A DNA stretch of 25,076 nucleotides from a virus. Position 1 is the stretch's first letter; each line of letters begins with the position of its first letter. Positions 1 through 4,894 of this stretch are shown here, piece by piece. The notes beneath the pieces were generated by a model, which worked only from the letters and a program-made list of their open reading frames with translations, was not told the origin of the DNA and searched no databases. Location: positions 1 to 25,076 of IMG/VR virus record IMGVR_UViG_3300013120_000268. One strand, 5' to 3'. A program made the translations under genes and the position numbers.

Positions 1-27
1 GTATCTACAAATATAATACAGTATCTA

Positions 28-45
28 GTATATATACTTTTCTAT
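28..45 (-). promoter_or_regulatory. Archaeal-type TATA promoter of the left module (copy 1)
   Basis: On the minus strand this reads AATAGAAAAGTATATATA, an A-rich BRE-like flank followed by a TATA core. The same 18 nt occur at 967-984. It lies just downstream of the zinc-ribbon gene stop at 42, so it should drive a gene left of the window. Further downstream, GTATCTA occurs on the plus strand at 1-7 and 21-27, a possible operator pair. The exact duplication of the block makes a functional promoter likely. Confidence 0.6.
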
Positions 46-329
46 TCTCCTCCAAGAAGCTTACCATAATCATTCCTAGACTTCCCTTTACCAGCAATCC
101 GAACATACTCCTTACCCAAATACTTACACCTAGGACACTCATACAAATCATAATTATACATCGCATTAGCACTCCGCTCACGAAAATTCCCTTGATAATC
201 CATCTTCACCTTGTAACCCTTCTGCGCACACTGAATACACCAATGCTTTTTTCTAGCCGTCTTACCACTCAAAGGAGCCTTCTTTCTCTTCCACAAACCA
301 AGAGCAATCTGAGTATCTGCATACGTCAC
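42..329 (-). CDS. Small zinc-ribbon protein
   Basis: This encodes a 95-residue basic protein with two CxxC knuckles (CIQC near residue 31 and CPRC near residue 66) separated by about 30 residues. That spacing fits a single structural zinc ribbon, as in many small viral nucleic-acid-binding proteins. The start is taken as GTG at 329: GGTGG lies about 4 nt upstream and GTG overlaps the TGA of the preceding gene as GTGA, so the two are probably translationally coupled. The basic N-terminus and C-terminal GKGKSR stretch fit DNA or RNA binding. The family was not recognised, and a precise role cannot be assigned. Confidence 0.75.
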   Translation of the reverse strand: MTYADTQIALGLWKRKKAPLSGKTARKKHWCIQCAQKGYKVKMDYQGNFRERSANAMYNYDLYECPRCKYLGKEYVRIAGKGKSRNDYGKLLGGE

Positions 330-481
330 TCTTCCACCTTAACCAAATCATACCCTTGTTCTAACAATTTCTCTTTAACCTTGTTCAAACAAACCCATGC
401 GCGCATGCAAATAATCCTATCTTTACAACCACACGTACAGGCTTCTTCTCCAAAAACCCATCTATGATACTTTATGCCCAT
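326..481 (-). CDS. Small cysteine-containing protein of unknown function
   Basis: This is a 51-residue ORF from ATG at 481 to TGA at 326. It carries a CTCGC cluster (residues 15-19) plus C25 and C31, arranged like a small metal site, followed by a charged helix (residues 31-51). An AGG-AAGTGAT Shine-Dalgarno-like stretch precedes the ATG. Its stop overlaps the GTG of the next gene, and it begins about 25 nt downstream of the tRNA-like element. The overlap, spacing and coding character support a real gene; the function is unknown. Confidence 0.55.
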   Translation of the reverse strand: MGIKYHRWVFGEEACTCGCKDRIICMRAWVCLNKVKEKLLEQGYDLVKVEE

Positions 482-506
482 TACTAATCACTTCCTATTC
501 TAAATT

Positions 507-583
507 GCACACGCTGGGACTCGAACCCAGTTACATTCCATTATAAGTTCTTTCGGGATGTGAAATTATTGCAATGCGTGTGC
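507..583 (-). tRNA. tRNA-like element, atypical or degenerate
   Basis: The minus strand holds a perfect 7-bp acceptor stem (577-583 with 507-513) and a perfect T arm (5-bp stem CTGGG/CCCAG around loop TTCGAGT) at 514-530. The total length is 77 nt with an A at the discriminator position and no encoded CCA. The interior is not canonical: there is no D arm and no GG. The only anticodon-like arm is TTTC/GAAA around loop ACATCCC, which lacks U33. A weak TTATA/TGTAA hairpin could act as a variable arm. It may be a D-armless tRNA, a decayed tRNA, or a tRNA-derived attachment or processing signal, so no isotype is assigned. Confidence 0.4.
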
Positions 584-655
584 TTGAACCCAATCTTTGA
601 CTGAGTCCATCTGGTAACCAATTACTTGGCTTATTATACTCCCGCAGGAATAATC

Positions 656-757
656 CTAAATTAAATTAGCAAGAGTTTTACTCTTGTTAATTCCATATTT
701 TAATCGGTATGCTTCTCTAACTGCATACATGTTTACTGTTTGGCCATTGAAATTCAT
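656..757 (-). CDS. Very small ORF, unknown
   Basis: This is a 33-residue ORF whose ATG at 757 overlaps the TGA of the 754-915 gene as ATGA, the coupling arrangement seen throughout this window. The product is short, basic and tyrosine-containing (VREAYRLKYGINKSK in the middle), resembling a single helix-turn-helix-sized fragment. No family was recognised. Support comes only from the overlap and composition, so it may be a chance ORF. Confidence 0.3.
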   Translation of the reverse strand: MNFNGQTVNMYAVREAYRLKYGINKSKTLANLI

Positions 758-915
758 TCTATCACCAGTTCGGTTTGTTCCATTTCCATTTGCCATTCAG
801 CTTCGTCTTCAGCGTCTCGTTTAGCTTGCATTTCTCTATCAACTTTTGCCTGGATATAATCATTCCAGTATTTTGCTTTTTCTTTTTCTTCTTTTGTTAT
901 TACAATATTACTCAT
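754..915 (-). CDS. Small acidic/charged helical protein
   Basis: This encodes 53 residues from ATG at 915, preceded by GGATGTGA about 5 nt upstream, a close match to the archaeal Shine-Dalgarno. The sequence is highly charged and predicted helical (KEEKEKAKYW, then DAEDEAEWQMEMEQ). It is the first gene after the TATA element at 967-984, with a leader of roughly 30 nt containing the tandem octamer at 944-959. No family was recognised. Its position as the first gene of a promoter suggests a small early protein, but that is inference. Confidence 0.6.
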   Translation of the reverse strand: MSNIVITKEEKEKAKYWNDYIQAKVDREMQAKRDAEDEAEWQMEMEQTELVIE

Positions 916-943
916 TTTTTTTCACATCCTAAAATCATTTGTT

Positions 944-959
944 TATAACAATATAACAA
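944..959 (-). repeat. Tandem octamer over the predicted transcription start
   Basis: TATAACAA is repeated directly twice (944-951 and 952-959), about 20-28 nt downstream of the TATA core at 967-976, where an archaeal TSS is expected. Such placement is typical of a repressor operator. The two winged-helix genes immediately upstream (981-1441) are candidate binders by proximity only. Confidence 0.45.
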
Positions 960-966
960 CTACATA

Positions 967-984
967 CTATATATACTTTTCTAT
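967..984 (-). promoter_or_regulatory. Archaeal-type TATA promoter of the left module (copy 2)
   Basis: The minus strand reads AATAGAAAAGTATATATA, identical over 18 nt to the element at 28-45. The core lies about 55 nt upstream of the ATG at 915, giving a short leader that carries a Shine-Dalgarno. The element overlaps the stop region of the winged-helix gene at 981. Identity of two such blocks outside coding sequence argues for a conserved promoter class distinct from that of the structural genes. Confidence 0.65.
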
Positions 985-1241
985 TTTATCATCTTCCACT
1001 CATACAACGCCAAATGCTCCAACGACAAAGAATACAAACCAGGCTTAACCTCAACAACAACCCCCTTCCTAATCAACCGCTTCAAAGACCGCCTAAAATA
1101 ACACACACTCGAAATCCCAACAGACTCCTGCAAATCAGAAAACCACACAGCATTAACATTACCAAGAACAGCAATAATCTTCAAAGCATTATTCAGATTA
1201 TGCCTCTCAGCATCAACAAACCTCTCATCCGTCCAAATCAC
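981..1241 (-). CDS. Winged helix-turn-helix protein
   Basis: This 86-residue protein has a wHTH layout: helices around residues 15-28, a SDLQESVGISS turn with a recognition-helix region (35-55), then a wing with KGVVVEVKPGLYSLS (residues 59-73). The start is taken as GTG at 1241, two nt after the stop of the preceding wHTH gene, so expression is probably coupled; other starts are possible. It is most likely a DNA-binding regulator acting on viral or host promoters, perhaps the adjacent one at 967-984. MarR/ArsR-like small archaeal viral regulators are the closest general type; no specific family is claimed. Confidence 0.65.
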   Translation of the reverse strand: MIWTDERFVDAERHNLNNALKIIAVLGNVNAVWFSDLQESVGISSVCYFRRSLKRLIRKGVVVEVKPGLYSLSLEHLALYEWKMIK

Positions 1242-1243
1242 CT

Positions 1244-1441
1244 CTAATAATAAACATGCTTCAATCCATCCCTATCAACAACAATAACTCCAGATTTTTG
1301 CAACTCTAACAAACGCCTGCCAATCGGCCCAGTAGAATAATTAAACCGATCCATGATCTGCTGTCTAGTACAACCAGGGTTTTTCTTAATAAACTTAATC
1401 AACTCAGGAACAACATTATTAGAATTACTACCCTCAATCAA
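1244..1441 (-). CDS. Small winged helix-turn-helix protein
   Basis: This 65-residue protein is almost entirely a wHTH: helix 1 (VPELIKFIKKNPG), helix-turn-helix (TRQQIMDRFNYSTGPIGRRLLEL) and a short wing (GVIVVDRDGLKHVYY). The start is a TTG at 1441 directly abutting the TAG of the upstream membrane protein gene, with GGTGAT 5 nt before it. Together with the next gene it forms a pair of tandem wHTH regulators. The paired arrangement could give a heterodimer or a cross-regulating pair; this is inference. Confidence 0.65.
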   Translation of the reverse strand: MIEGSNSNNVVPELIKFIKKNPGCTRQQIMDRFNYSTGPIGRRLLELQKSGVIVVDRDGLKHVYY

Positions 1442-1585
1442 CTAATCACCCTTCAAATCTCCAAACAAACAAACTAGCGCCAACAAAACAACCCCTCCAA
1501 AAAATAAATACTCTTCGCTCGACAATATACCAATAGAAAAACATAACAAACCCAAAAGCAAAATAACTAAATGCCTATAATTCAA
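1442..1585 (-). CDS. Two-helix small membrane protein
   Basis: This is a 47-residue ORF starting at TTG 1585, which overlaps the TGA of the nuclease-like gene as TTGA and has GGTGATC just upstream. The product has two hydrophobic stretches (residues 6-20 and 27-41) separated by a short acidic SSEEY turn, so it is a likely hairpin membrane protein. It sits between a nuclease-like protein and two DNA-binding proteins, an unusual place for a membrane protein. It could be an early-expressed host-modifying factor. No family was recognised. Confidence 0.5.
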   Translation of the reverse strand: MNYRHLVILLLGLLCFSIGILSSEEYLFFGGVVLLALVCLFGDLKGD

Positions 1586-1908
1586 CCGATCACCTTCTCT
1601 ACAAAATCTAAACTTAATTCTTGCAACACACTAACCCCACGAACTTGACATTTATAATTCTTTGCTTTTTTCTCAAGATTAGACTCCTTCTCAGAATCCA
1701 AAACCTCAACCGCCAAATCCCTACTAGGAATATAAATATCCGCCCTACTATGCTTATTCAGACGCGCTTCCGTATAGAAGTCAATTCCTAAAAACTTTAA
1801 AAAATAACAAAACTCCAACTTCTTCATAGCATGCTTTAAACTTTCAGTACGCACACTAAAATTAATCACGTTTCTTTTATTATTCTGAACAACACGCCAA
1901 TCAATCAT
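1582..1908 (-). CDS. Putative PD-(D/E)XK-like nuclease
   Basis: This 108-residue protein starts at ATG 1908, which overlaps the preceding stop as ATGA; an upstream in-frame TTG at 1923 is less likely. Middle residues show a restriction-endonuclease-like pattern: a glutamate in YTEARL, then ADIYIPSRDLAVEVLDSE (Asp in a strand, a gap, then Glu in the next strand), followed by a lysine-rich helix. The usual Lys of the E-x-K motif is replaced (EVL), so catalysis is uncertain. This layout is known in Holliday-junction resolvases and small phage nucleases. A structural homologue without activity is possible. Confidence 0.45.
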   Translation of the reverse strand: MIDWRVVQNNKRNVINFSVRTESLKHAMKKLEFCYFLKFLGIDFYTEARLNKHSRADIYIPSRDLAVEVLDSEKESNLEKKAKNYKCQVRGVSVLQELSLDFVEKVIG

Positions 1909-2213
1909 TCTTTCACAGCCCAATCACTAAACACACGCTCACGCACCTTCCGCCTAGAAATAACATCCAAATCAGTAGGCAACAACCTACCCTCCTTATT
2001 CTGAATCTTACGCCGACAACGAGAAACCGTCTCAAAACTAGGAAACTTCTCAAACAACTCAAACGGGATAAAAATATTCTTATCGTGCGCCTTTGCAATT
2101 TCCTGAAAAACAAGATAACATAACCACTTATCCGAATTTCTAGCCTTCTCATTTACACTTAAAATGTTTTCAATTCTCTGCTTAGTATTCAATATTTCTT
2201 TAGTAGTGTCCAT
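1905..2213 (-). CDS. Conserved small phage-type protein, DNA-binding candidate
   Basis: This encodes about 102 residues from ATG 2213 (an in-frame ATG at 2228 would add five). The first half is helical. The second half contains FPSFETVSRCRRKIQ followed by LLPTDLDVISRRKVRERVFSDW. The pattern of a helix-turn-helix-like TVSRCRRK segment, a LxPTD motif and a basic helix recurs in small proteins of bacterial phages and may bind nucleic acid. The start lies inside the 3' end of the upstream HNH gene. Function is unassigned and the family name was not recalled. Confidence 0.6.
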   Translation of the reverse strand: MDTTKEILNTKQRIENILSVNEKARNSDKWLCYLVFQEIAKAHDKNIFIPFELFEKFPSFETVSRCRRKIQNKEGRLLPTDLDVISRRKVRERVFSDWAVKE

Positions 2214-2679
2214 GATGTACCGCCCCATGACAAGTTTTGCATAATGTCATTCCATTATTAGCATTAAACAACCCATATTCATATCTTTTGATATCTTCTA
2301 AGCCTTTGATATCATAATATTTAACGTGTTTATGTAACTGAATAATATGATGCACATGTAGTTCTTCTCTTTTAACCCGACATATCTGACAAGTATATTC
2401 GTCTCTATCCAAACACATCTTCATCCATCTTTGATATCGCCCAGTTCGTCTAATAGTCCTTAATATCGGGGTCAATCCTCTATATCTGGCTTTACTCATT
2501 TTTTCTCTAGTACTAGCACTCAGTTGTTTACCTTTCCAATATCTTGCATTGTTTTTACTAATTTTATCTTTTGTTGCATCTGATCTTTTTAATCCCGTGT
2601 GTGATTTACTCATTTTATCACACATTCTTTTTGTGGGAACATGACCCTTTACAAATCTACCGTTTCCATCTCTGTTCAT
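2200..2679 (-). CDS. HNH homing endonuclease with NUMOD3-type repeats
   Basis: The 159-residue protein has a lysine-rich N-terminal region with repeated short NUMOD3-like DNA-binding helices (KMSKSHTGLKRS, KISKNNARYWKG, KMSKARYRG). These are followed by a C-terminal HNH domain with CQIC, HVHHII and the closing CKTCH motif near residue 149. This is a free-standing homing endonuclease that cleaves cognate DNA lacking the insertion. ATG at 2679 overlaps the upstream TGA (ATGA) with GAGGTGAAT as ribosome site. Its 3' end overlaps the next gene. Two other genes of this architecture are at 15878 and 23665. Confidence 0.85.
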   Translation of the reverse strand: MNRDGNGRFVKGHVPTKRMCDKMSKSHTGLKRSDATKDKISKNNARYWKGKQLSASTREKMSKARYRGLTPILRTIRRTGRYQRWMKMCLDRDEYTCQICRVKREELHVHHIIQLHKHVKYYDIKGLEDIKRYEYGLFNANNGMTLCKTCHGAVHHGHY

Positions 2680-2951
2680 TTATTCACCTCTTCTTCAATC
2701 ATCTTAACAGTAATCTCACGCTCAGACGCCAAACCCTGCAACTCATCTTTGAAATCAAAGATCTTCTCATCAAGCTCGCGAATCTTCTTATTTAAAGTAG
2801 CGATCTTATTATCTTCACTGTAAATAACCTTGGCTTCGTTCACAAGTTTACTTCTCAAATTACTAACCTTATTACCAGCCAGTTTCATAATTAGTTTCTT
2901 TTCCCAGTCAAAACATCTAAATTGAATTAAACAGTTCCTAGTCTCTTTCAT
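2676..2951 (-). CDS. Coiled-coil protein, unknown function
   Basis: The 91-residue protein begins at ATG 2951, chosen because GGTGATAG lies about 7 nt upstream; a GTG at 2960 is the alternative. Residues from about 30 to the end form a strong heptad-patterned coiled coil (NKIATLNKKIRELDEKIFDFKD in consecutive segments), preceded by a short segment with two cysteines. It overlaps the preceding gene by 14 nt and the HNH gene by 4 nt. Oligomerisation is likely; a partner or role cannot be inferred. Confidence 0.6.
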   Translation of the reverse strand: MKETRNCLIQFRCFDWEKKLIMKLAGNKVSNLRSKLVNEAKVIYSEDNKIATLNKKIRELDEKIFDFKDELQGLASEREITVKMIEEEVNK

Positions 2952-3129
2952 CCCTATCACCTATACTATTCAAAACTTTACTTTGCTTTACTTCTTTTCT
3001 ATTAAAACTCAAGGTTTCACCCCTGAGCGTATCAATATGAATTTCAACATCATCTAAATTAGTTATTTCACCAGTATAGAAAATTTTTCCATACAATTCA
3101 AATTTTCTTACTTCACCTATTCTATACAA
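2938..3129 (-). CDS. Small beta-rich protein, first gene of the left operon
   Basis: This 63-residue ORF uses TTG at 3129 as start, with GGAGAGG 7-10 nt upstream. The sequence alternates short strands (EVRKFELYGKIFYTGEITNL, VEIHIDTLRGETLSFNRKEV), which suggests a compact SH3- or Sm-like barrel. It follows the TATA element at 3186-3196 and the decamer array, so it is the first gene of the accessory module. Early viral genes often encode such small host-interacting proteins, but no family was recognised. Confidence 0.55.
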   Translation of the reverse strand: MYRIGEVRKFELYGKIFYTGEITNLDDVEIHIDTLRGETLSFNRKEVKQSKVLNSIGDRDERD

Positions 3130-3185
3130 AGACTATCCTCTCCTGCGGCCAATTTTTGGCAACACATTACTAAGGAAGTAAGTAG

Positions 3186-3196
3186 TATATAAGCTT
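3186..3196 (-). promoter_or_regulatory. Putative TATA box for the left operon
   Basis: The minus strand reads AAAGCTTATATACTAC, a BRE-like AAAG followed by TTATATA. It resembles the structural-gene promoters (AAAGTTTATATAGTAG) with a few changes. A TSS about 25 nt downstream would leave a leader of about 35 nt carrying the GGAGAGG site before the TTG at 3129. The decamer repeats lie directly upstream (3214 onward), where archaeal activators bind. Confidence 0.5.
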
Positions 3197-3213
3197 TGCC
3201 TATCCACAATGGA

Positions 3214-3511
3214 TTTGTAATACGAATTTTGTAATACGTGTCATACATACATACTTTTTTTCAGAGCACACACAAAACGCAAAAATAGCTAATAAAAATA
3301 CAAAAATCAGATATAGCCTACGCTATGCAAAATACTATAATCTGAAGATAATATAAAACTATCTCTTTCTTTTTGTCATACTTTTTCTTTCTAGTATTAC
3401 AATTATGGTTTTGTCATACGCGACCTAACCCCCACGACAAATGCATTGTTTTGTGCTTGCTGTGTTTTATTTTGTCATACATACATACAAAGTATTACAA
3501 ATTTGTCATAC
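3214..3511. repeat. Decamer repeat array TTTGT(A/C)ATAC (iteron- or operator-like)
   Basis: The largest non-coding gap (3130-3533) holds copies of TTTGTMATAC on the plus strand at 3214-3223, 3228-3237, 3372-3381, 3410-3419, 3471-3480 and 3502-3511. A partial copy lies at 3239-3246. Inverted copies are at 3394-3402 (partial) and 3492-3501. The last pair forms GTATTACAAATTTGTCATAC, a 20-bp palindrome with one mismatch. A 16-nt unit of TGTCATAC plus ATAC repeats recurs at 3239-3254 and 3473-3488. No ORF fits. It may be a replication origin, a regulator binding array, or both. Confidence 0.65.
3307..3345. other. Nested hairpin within the repeat region
   Basis: Inside the intergenic region, ATAGC (3313-3317) pairs with GCTAT (3322-3326) around a 4-nt loop. 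Outer arms TCAGAT (3307-3312) and ATCTGA (3340-3345) could close a larger structure. It lies between the two clusters of decamer repeats. It may be a cruciform in an origin or part of an unannotated RNA; the sequence alone does not decide. Confidence 0.3.
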
Positions 3512-3512
3512 T

Positions 3513-3544
3513 TTTAAAAAATAGAATGGGGGTTTAACACCCCA
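3513..3544 (-). terminator. Terminator-like hairpin ending the structural operon
   Basis: On the minus strand, GGGGT and ACCCC arms (3529-3543) form a short GC-rich stem that includes the stop codon region of the last structural-module gene. It is followed by ATTCTATTTTTT, a T-rich tract as in archaeal and bacterial intrinsic termination. Its place between the last membrane gene and the repeat array fits the end of the long right-to-left transcript. Confidence 0.5.
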
Positions 3545-3896
3545 AATTTAAATCAAAAATACTCTGATTCAAATCTCTATAAAACCAAGTAATTGAATCG
3601 TTCAGATCCCTGTAGTTCTCAGCAAAATCAGTTAACCTACTCTGGCAATAATTCCTAGCATACAAAACATCTTCATACTTGTTTTCCCATAAAGAATCTA
3701 ACTGTTCAACATATGCTTCCCAAGTCCTAGTATTCTCTTTCAACAGCTTACCACATTCTCTGTCTTTACTAGCTATCAAATTATTCTTTTGAATTTCTTC
3801 CATGTTGATAAATCTAGGTTCACCAAAAGCCATTCCGATACCTGCTCCAACAAGCAACGCTATTACTAACATTACTCCTACGTGCCAATATTCCAT
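3534..3896 (-). CDS. Membrane-anchored coiled-coil protein
   Basis: The 120-residue protein begins at ATG 3896 after an excellent AAAGGAGGTG site. Residues 5-25 form one hydrophobic helix. The rest is a charged, largely helical ectodomain (MEEIQKNN through YRDLNDSITW) ending with a cysteine. Topology is probably N-in with an exposed C-terminal domain, like the shape of phage Rz-type spanins, although archaea generally lack the outer membrane spanins act on. It is the last gene of a row of five small membrane proteins after the transglutaminase-like peptidase, so a role in virus release is plausible but inferred. Confidence 0.65.
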   Translation of the reverse strand: MEYWHVGVMLVIALLVGAGIGMAFGEPRFINMEEIQKNNLIASKDRECGKLLKENTRTWEAYVEQLDSLWENKYEDVLYARNYCQSRLTDFAENYRDLNDSITWFYRDLNQSIFDLNLGC

Positions 3897-3955
3897 GTCT
3901 TACACCTCCTTTTGATTAAAAAAATGGGTCCTACCAGCCCCAAAACTAATTGGTT

Positions 3956-4141
3956 CTATGGTATTAGATTCACAGCTATTTGCAATGCATCTTCTAATAA
4001 TTCTAGTCCAATTTCACCGAAACTTACAATCGCAACCAATACGATAATTCCTATTAATAACCATCCGTAAGCTTTTAAAGCACCCACAATTACTTGTGCT
4101 AAACTTCTTCCTGCTTCTTGAACAATGTTTTCCTCAGCCAT
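3956..4141 (-). CDS. Small single-span membrane protein, holin candidate
   Basis: This encodes 61 residues from ATG 4141, chosen because GGAGGTG lies 6 nt upstream; the longer in-frame reading from 4210 lacks a ribosome site. A short amphipathic N-terminus (residues 1-20) precedes a strong hydrophobic helix (GWLLIGIIVLVAIVSFG), followed by an acidic and then hydrophobic amphipathic tail. Size and shape suit a pore-forming or accessory lysis protein. The family is not identified. Confidence 0.6.
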   Translation of the reverse strand: MAEENIVQEAGRSLAQVIVGALKAYGWLLIGIIVLVAIVSFGEIGLELLEDALQIAVNLIP

Positions 4142-4155
4142 GTCTTCACCTCCAC

Positions 4156-4257
4156 TTACAGTAAAAATATAATACTTAGTAAGATTAAATCTATCCCCCA
4201 ATATACGCATACAGCCTTACGGCTAAACAAAATCGATACAAAACTAGATTTTGACAT
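4156..4257 (-). CDS. 33-residue single-span membrane peptide
   Basis: This is a short ORF from ATG 4257 to TAA 4156. The ribosome site GGAGTGATC, an almost exact complement of the archaeal 16S 3' end, lies 4 nt upstream. The peptide has a basic N-terminal half with SRK and a hydrophobic C-terminal half (GIDLILLSIIFLL) predicted to span the membrane. It is wedged between two holin-like genes. The strong ribosome site is the main evidence that it is translated. Confidence 0.5.
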   Translation of the reverse strand: MSKSSFVSILFSRKAVCVYWGIDLILLSIIFLL

Positions 4258-4277
4258 TCTAGATCACTCCAAGTGTC

Positions 4278-4287
4278 CTATAAATAG
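4278..4287 (-). promoter_or_regulatory. Possible weak internal TATA element
   Basis: The minus strand reads CTATTTATAGG about 25 nt upstream of the ATG at 4257, in the gap after the 4294-4524 gene. The flank (ACACA) is not purine-rich and the sequence differs from the main promoter class. It could give independent expression of the small membrane genes or be chance in AT-rich DNA. Confidence 0.25.
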
Positions 4288-4293
4288 TGTGTT

Positions 4294-4524
4294 TTATTTC
4301 GAGTTATCAACCTCTGAAGCCCAATAATCAACAATATCTTCTATTGCAGTTATTATTATTGTTCCAACACCACCAGCAACAAAATACGGTGCCAACGATG
4401 GAAATATTGCACTCAGAGAAATTACTGCCCCCAGCACAATCTTGATTTCTTTCTTGTTTCCAGCCGCCCACTTCTTAACATCCCATCCTTGGAATGAAAA
4501 TCTTGGACTTACATTCAAACTCAT
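4294..4524 (-). CDS. Holin-like membrane protein
   Basis: The 76-residue protein starts at ATG 4524 after GAGGTGATTT. It has an aromatic N-terminus (SPRFSFQGWDVKKW), a basic segment, then hydrophobic stretches (KIVLGAVISLSAIFPSLAPYF and VAGGVGTIIITAI) forming one long or two short spans, and an acidic C-terminus. Its position next to a peptidase and other small membrane proteins is typical of a holin in a lysis cassette. Assignment rests on topology and context only. Confidence 0.6.
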   Translation of the reverse strand: MSLNVSPRFSFQGWDVKKWAAGNKKEIKIVLGAVISLSAIFPSLAPYFVAGGVGTIIITAIEDIVDYWASEVDNSK

Positions 4525-4540
4525 TAAATCACCTCAAATA

Positions 4541-4876
4541 TCATACTTTTGGTACATACTGTAAAGCAATACCAAAAATTGTAACAATTGTTATCAAAGC
4601 ACCAATACCCGCAGTCATCAACCAATGCACAACATTCCGCCTAGTACTCGCTTGTATTCTAAAAGTCGTATTCTCTTCTATAGCTTTTTCTTTACCATTC
4701 ACTTCTTCTTGAAGACGAACAATACTACCATTAATACTTCTTTGATGCTCTTCTAACTTAGTAACCGTCTTATCTACCTTAAAAATGCTCTCGCTTAAAG
4801 TCTTATTAGATTCGTAGATAGCCTGACTTAACTCATCAAATCTACCATGAATACCCTCTAAATCTACTTTACCCAT
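4541..4876 (-). CDS. Coiled-coil protein with C-terminal membrane anchor (XhlA-like layout)
   Basis: This encodes 111 residues from ATG 4876, preferred over 4882 because GAAGGA lies 6 nt before it. Residues 1-75 are a charged helical coiled coil (DELSQAIYESNKTLSESI, then LEEHQRSINGSIVRLQEE). Residues 83-105 are hydrophobic (VVHWLMTAGIGALITIVTIFG). This layout matches the small haemolysin XhlA-type lysis accessory proteins of bacterial phages. The coil may tether the cassette to the peptidase, which also has an N-terminal coiled coil; that pairing is inference. Confidence 0.6.
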   Translation of the reverse strand: MGKVDLEGIHGRFDELSQAIYESNKTLSESIFKVDKTVTKLEEHQRSINGSIVRLQEEVNGKEKAIEENTTFRIQASTRRNVVHWLMTAGIGALITIVTIFGIALQYVPKV

Positions 4877-4894
4877 ATACATTCCTTCTCATCT

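Noticed and set aside
192-467. Plus-strand ORF opposite the two zinc/cysteine genes
   Set aside because: The minus-strand frames have ribosome sites, coupled stops and sensible motifs; the plus frame has none.
584-655. 5' half of an intron-containing tRNA (AGCC...GGTT D-arm-like segment)
   Set aside because: No acceptor sequence complementary to CGTGTGC precedes it and no proper anticodon arm or splice motif could be drawn.
1913-2152. Second minus-strand frame inside the 1905-2213 gene
   Set aside because: Its product is an Arg/Leu/Cys-biased shadow; the other frame has a recognisable protein pattern and coupled ends.
3214-3511. CRISPR array
   Set aside because: Repeats are 10 nt, in both orientations and irregularly spaced, with no Cas genes.
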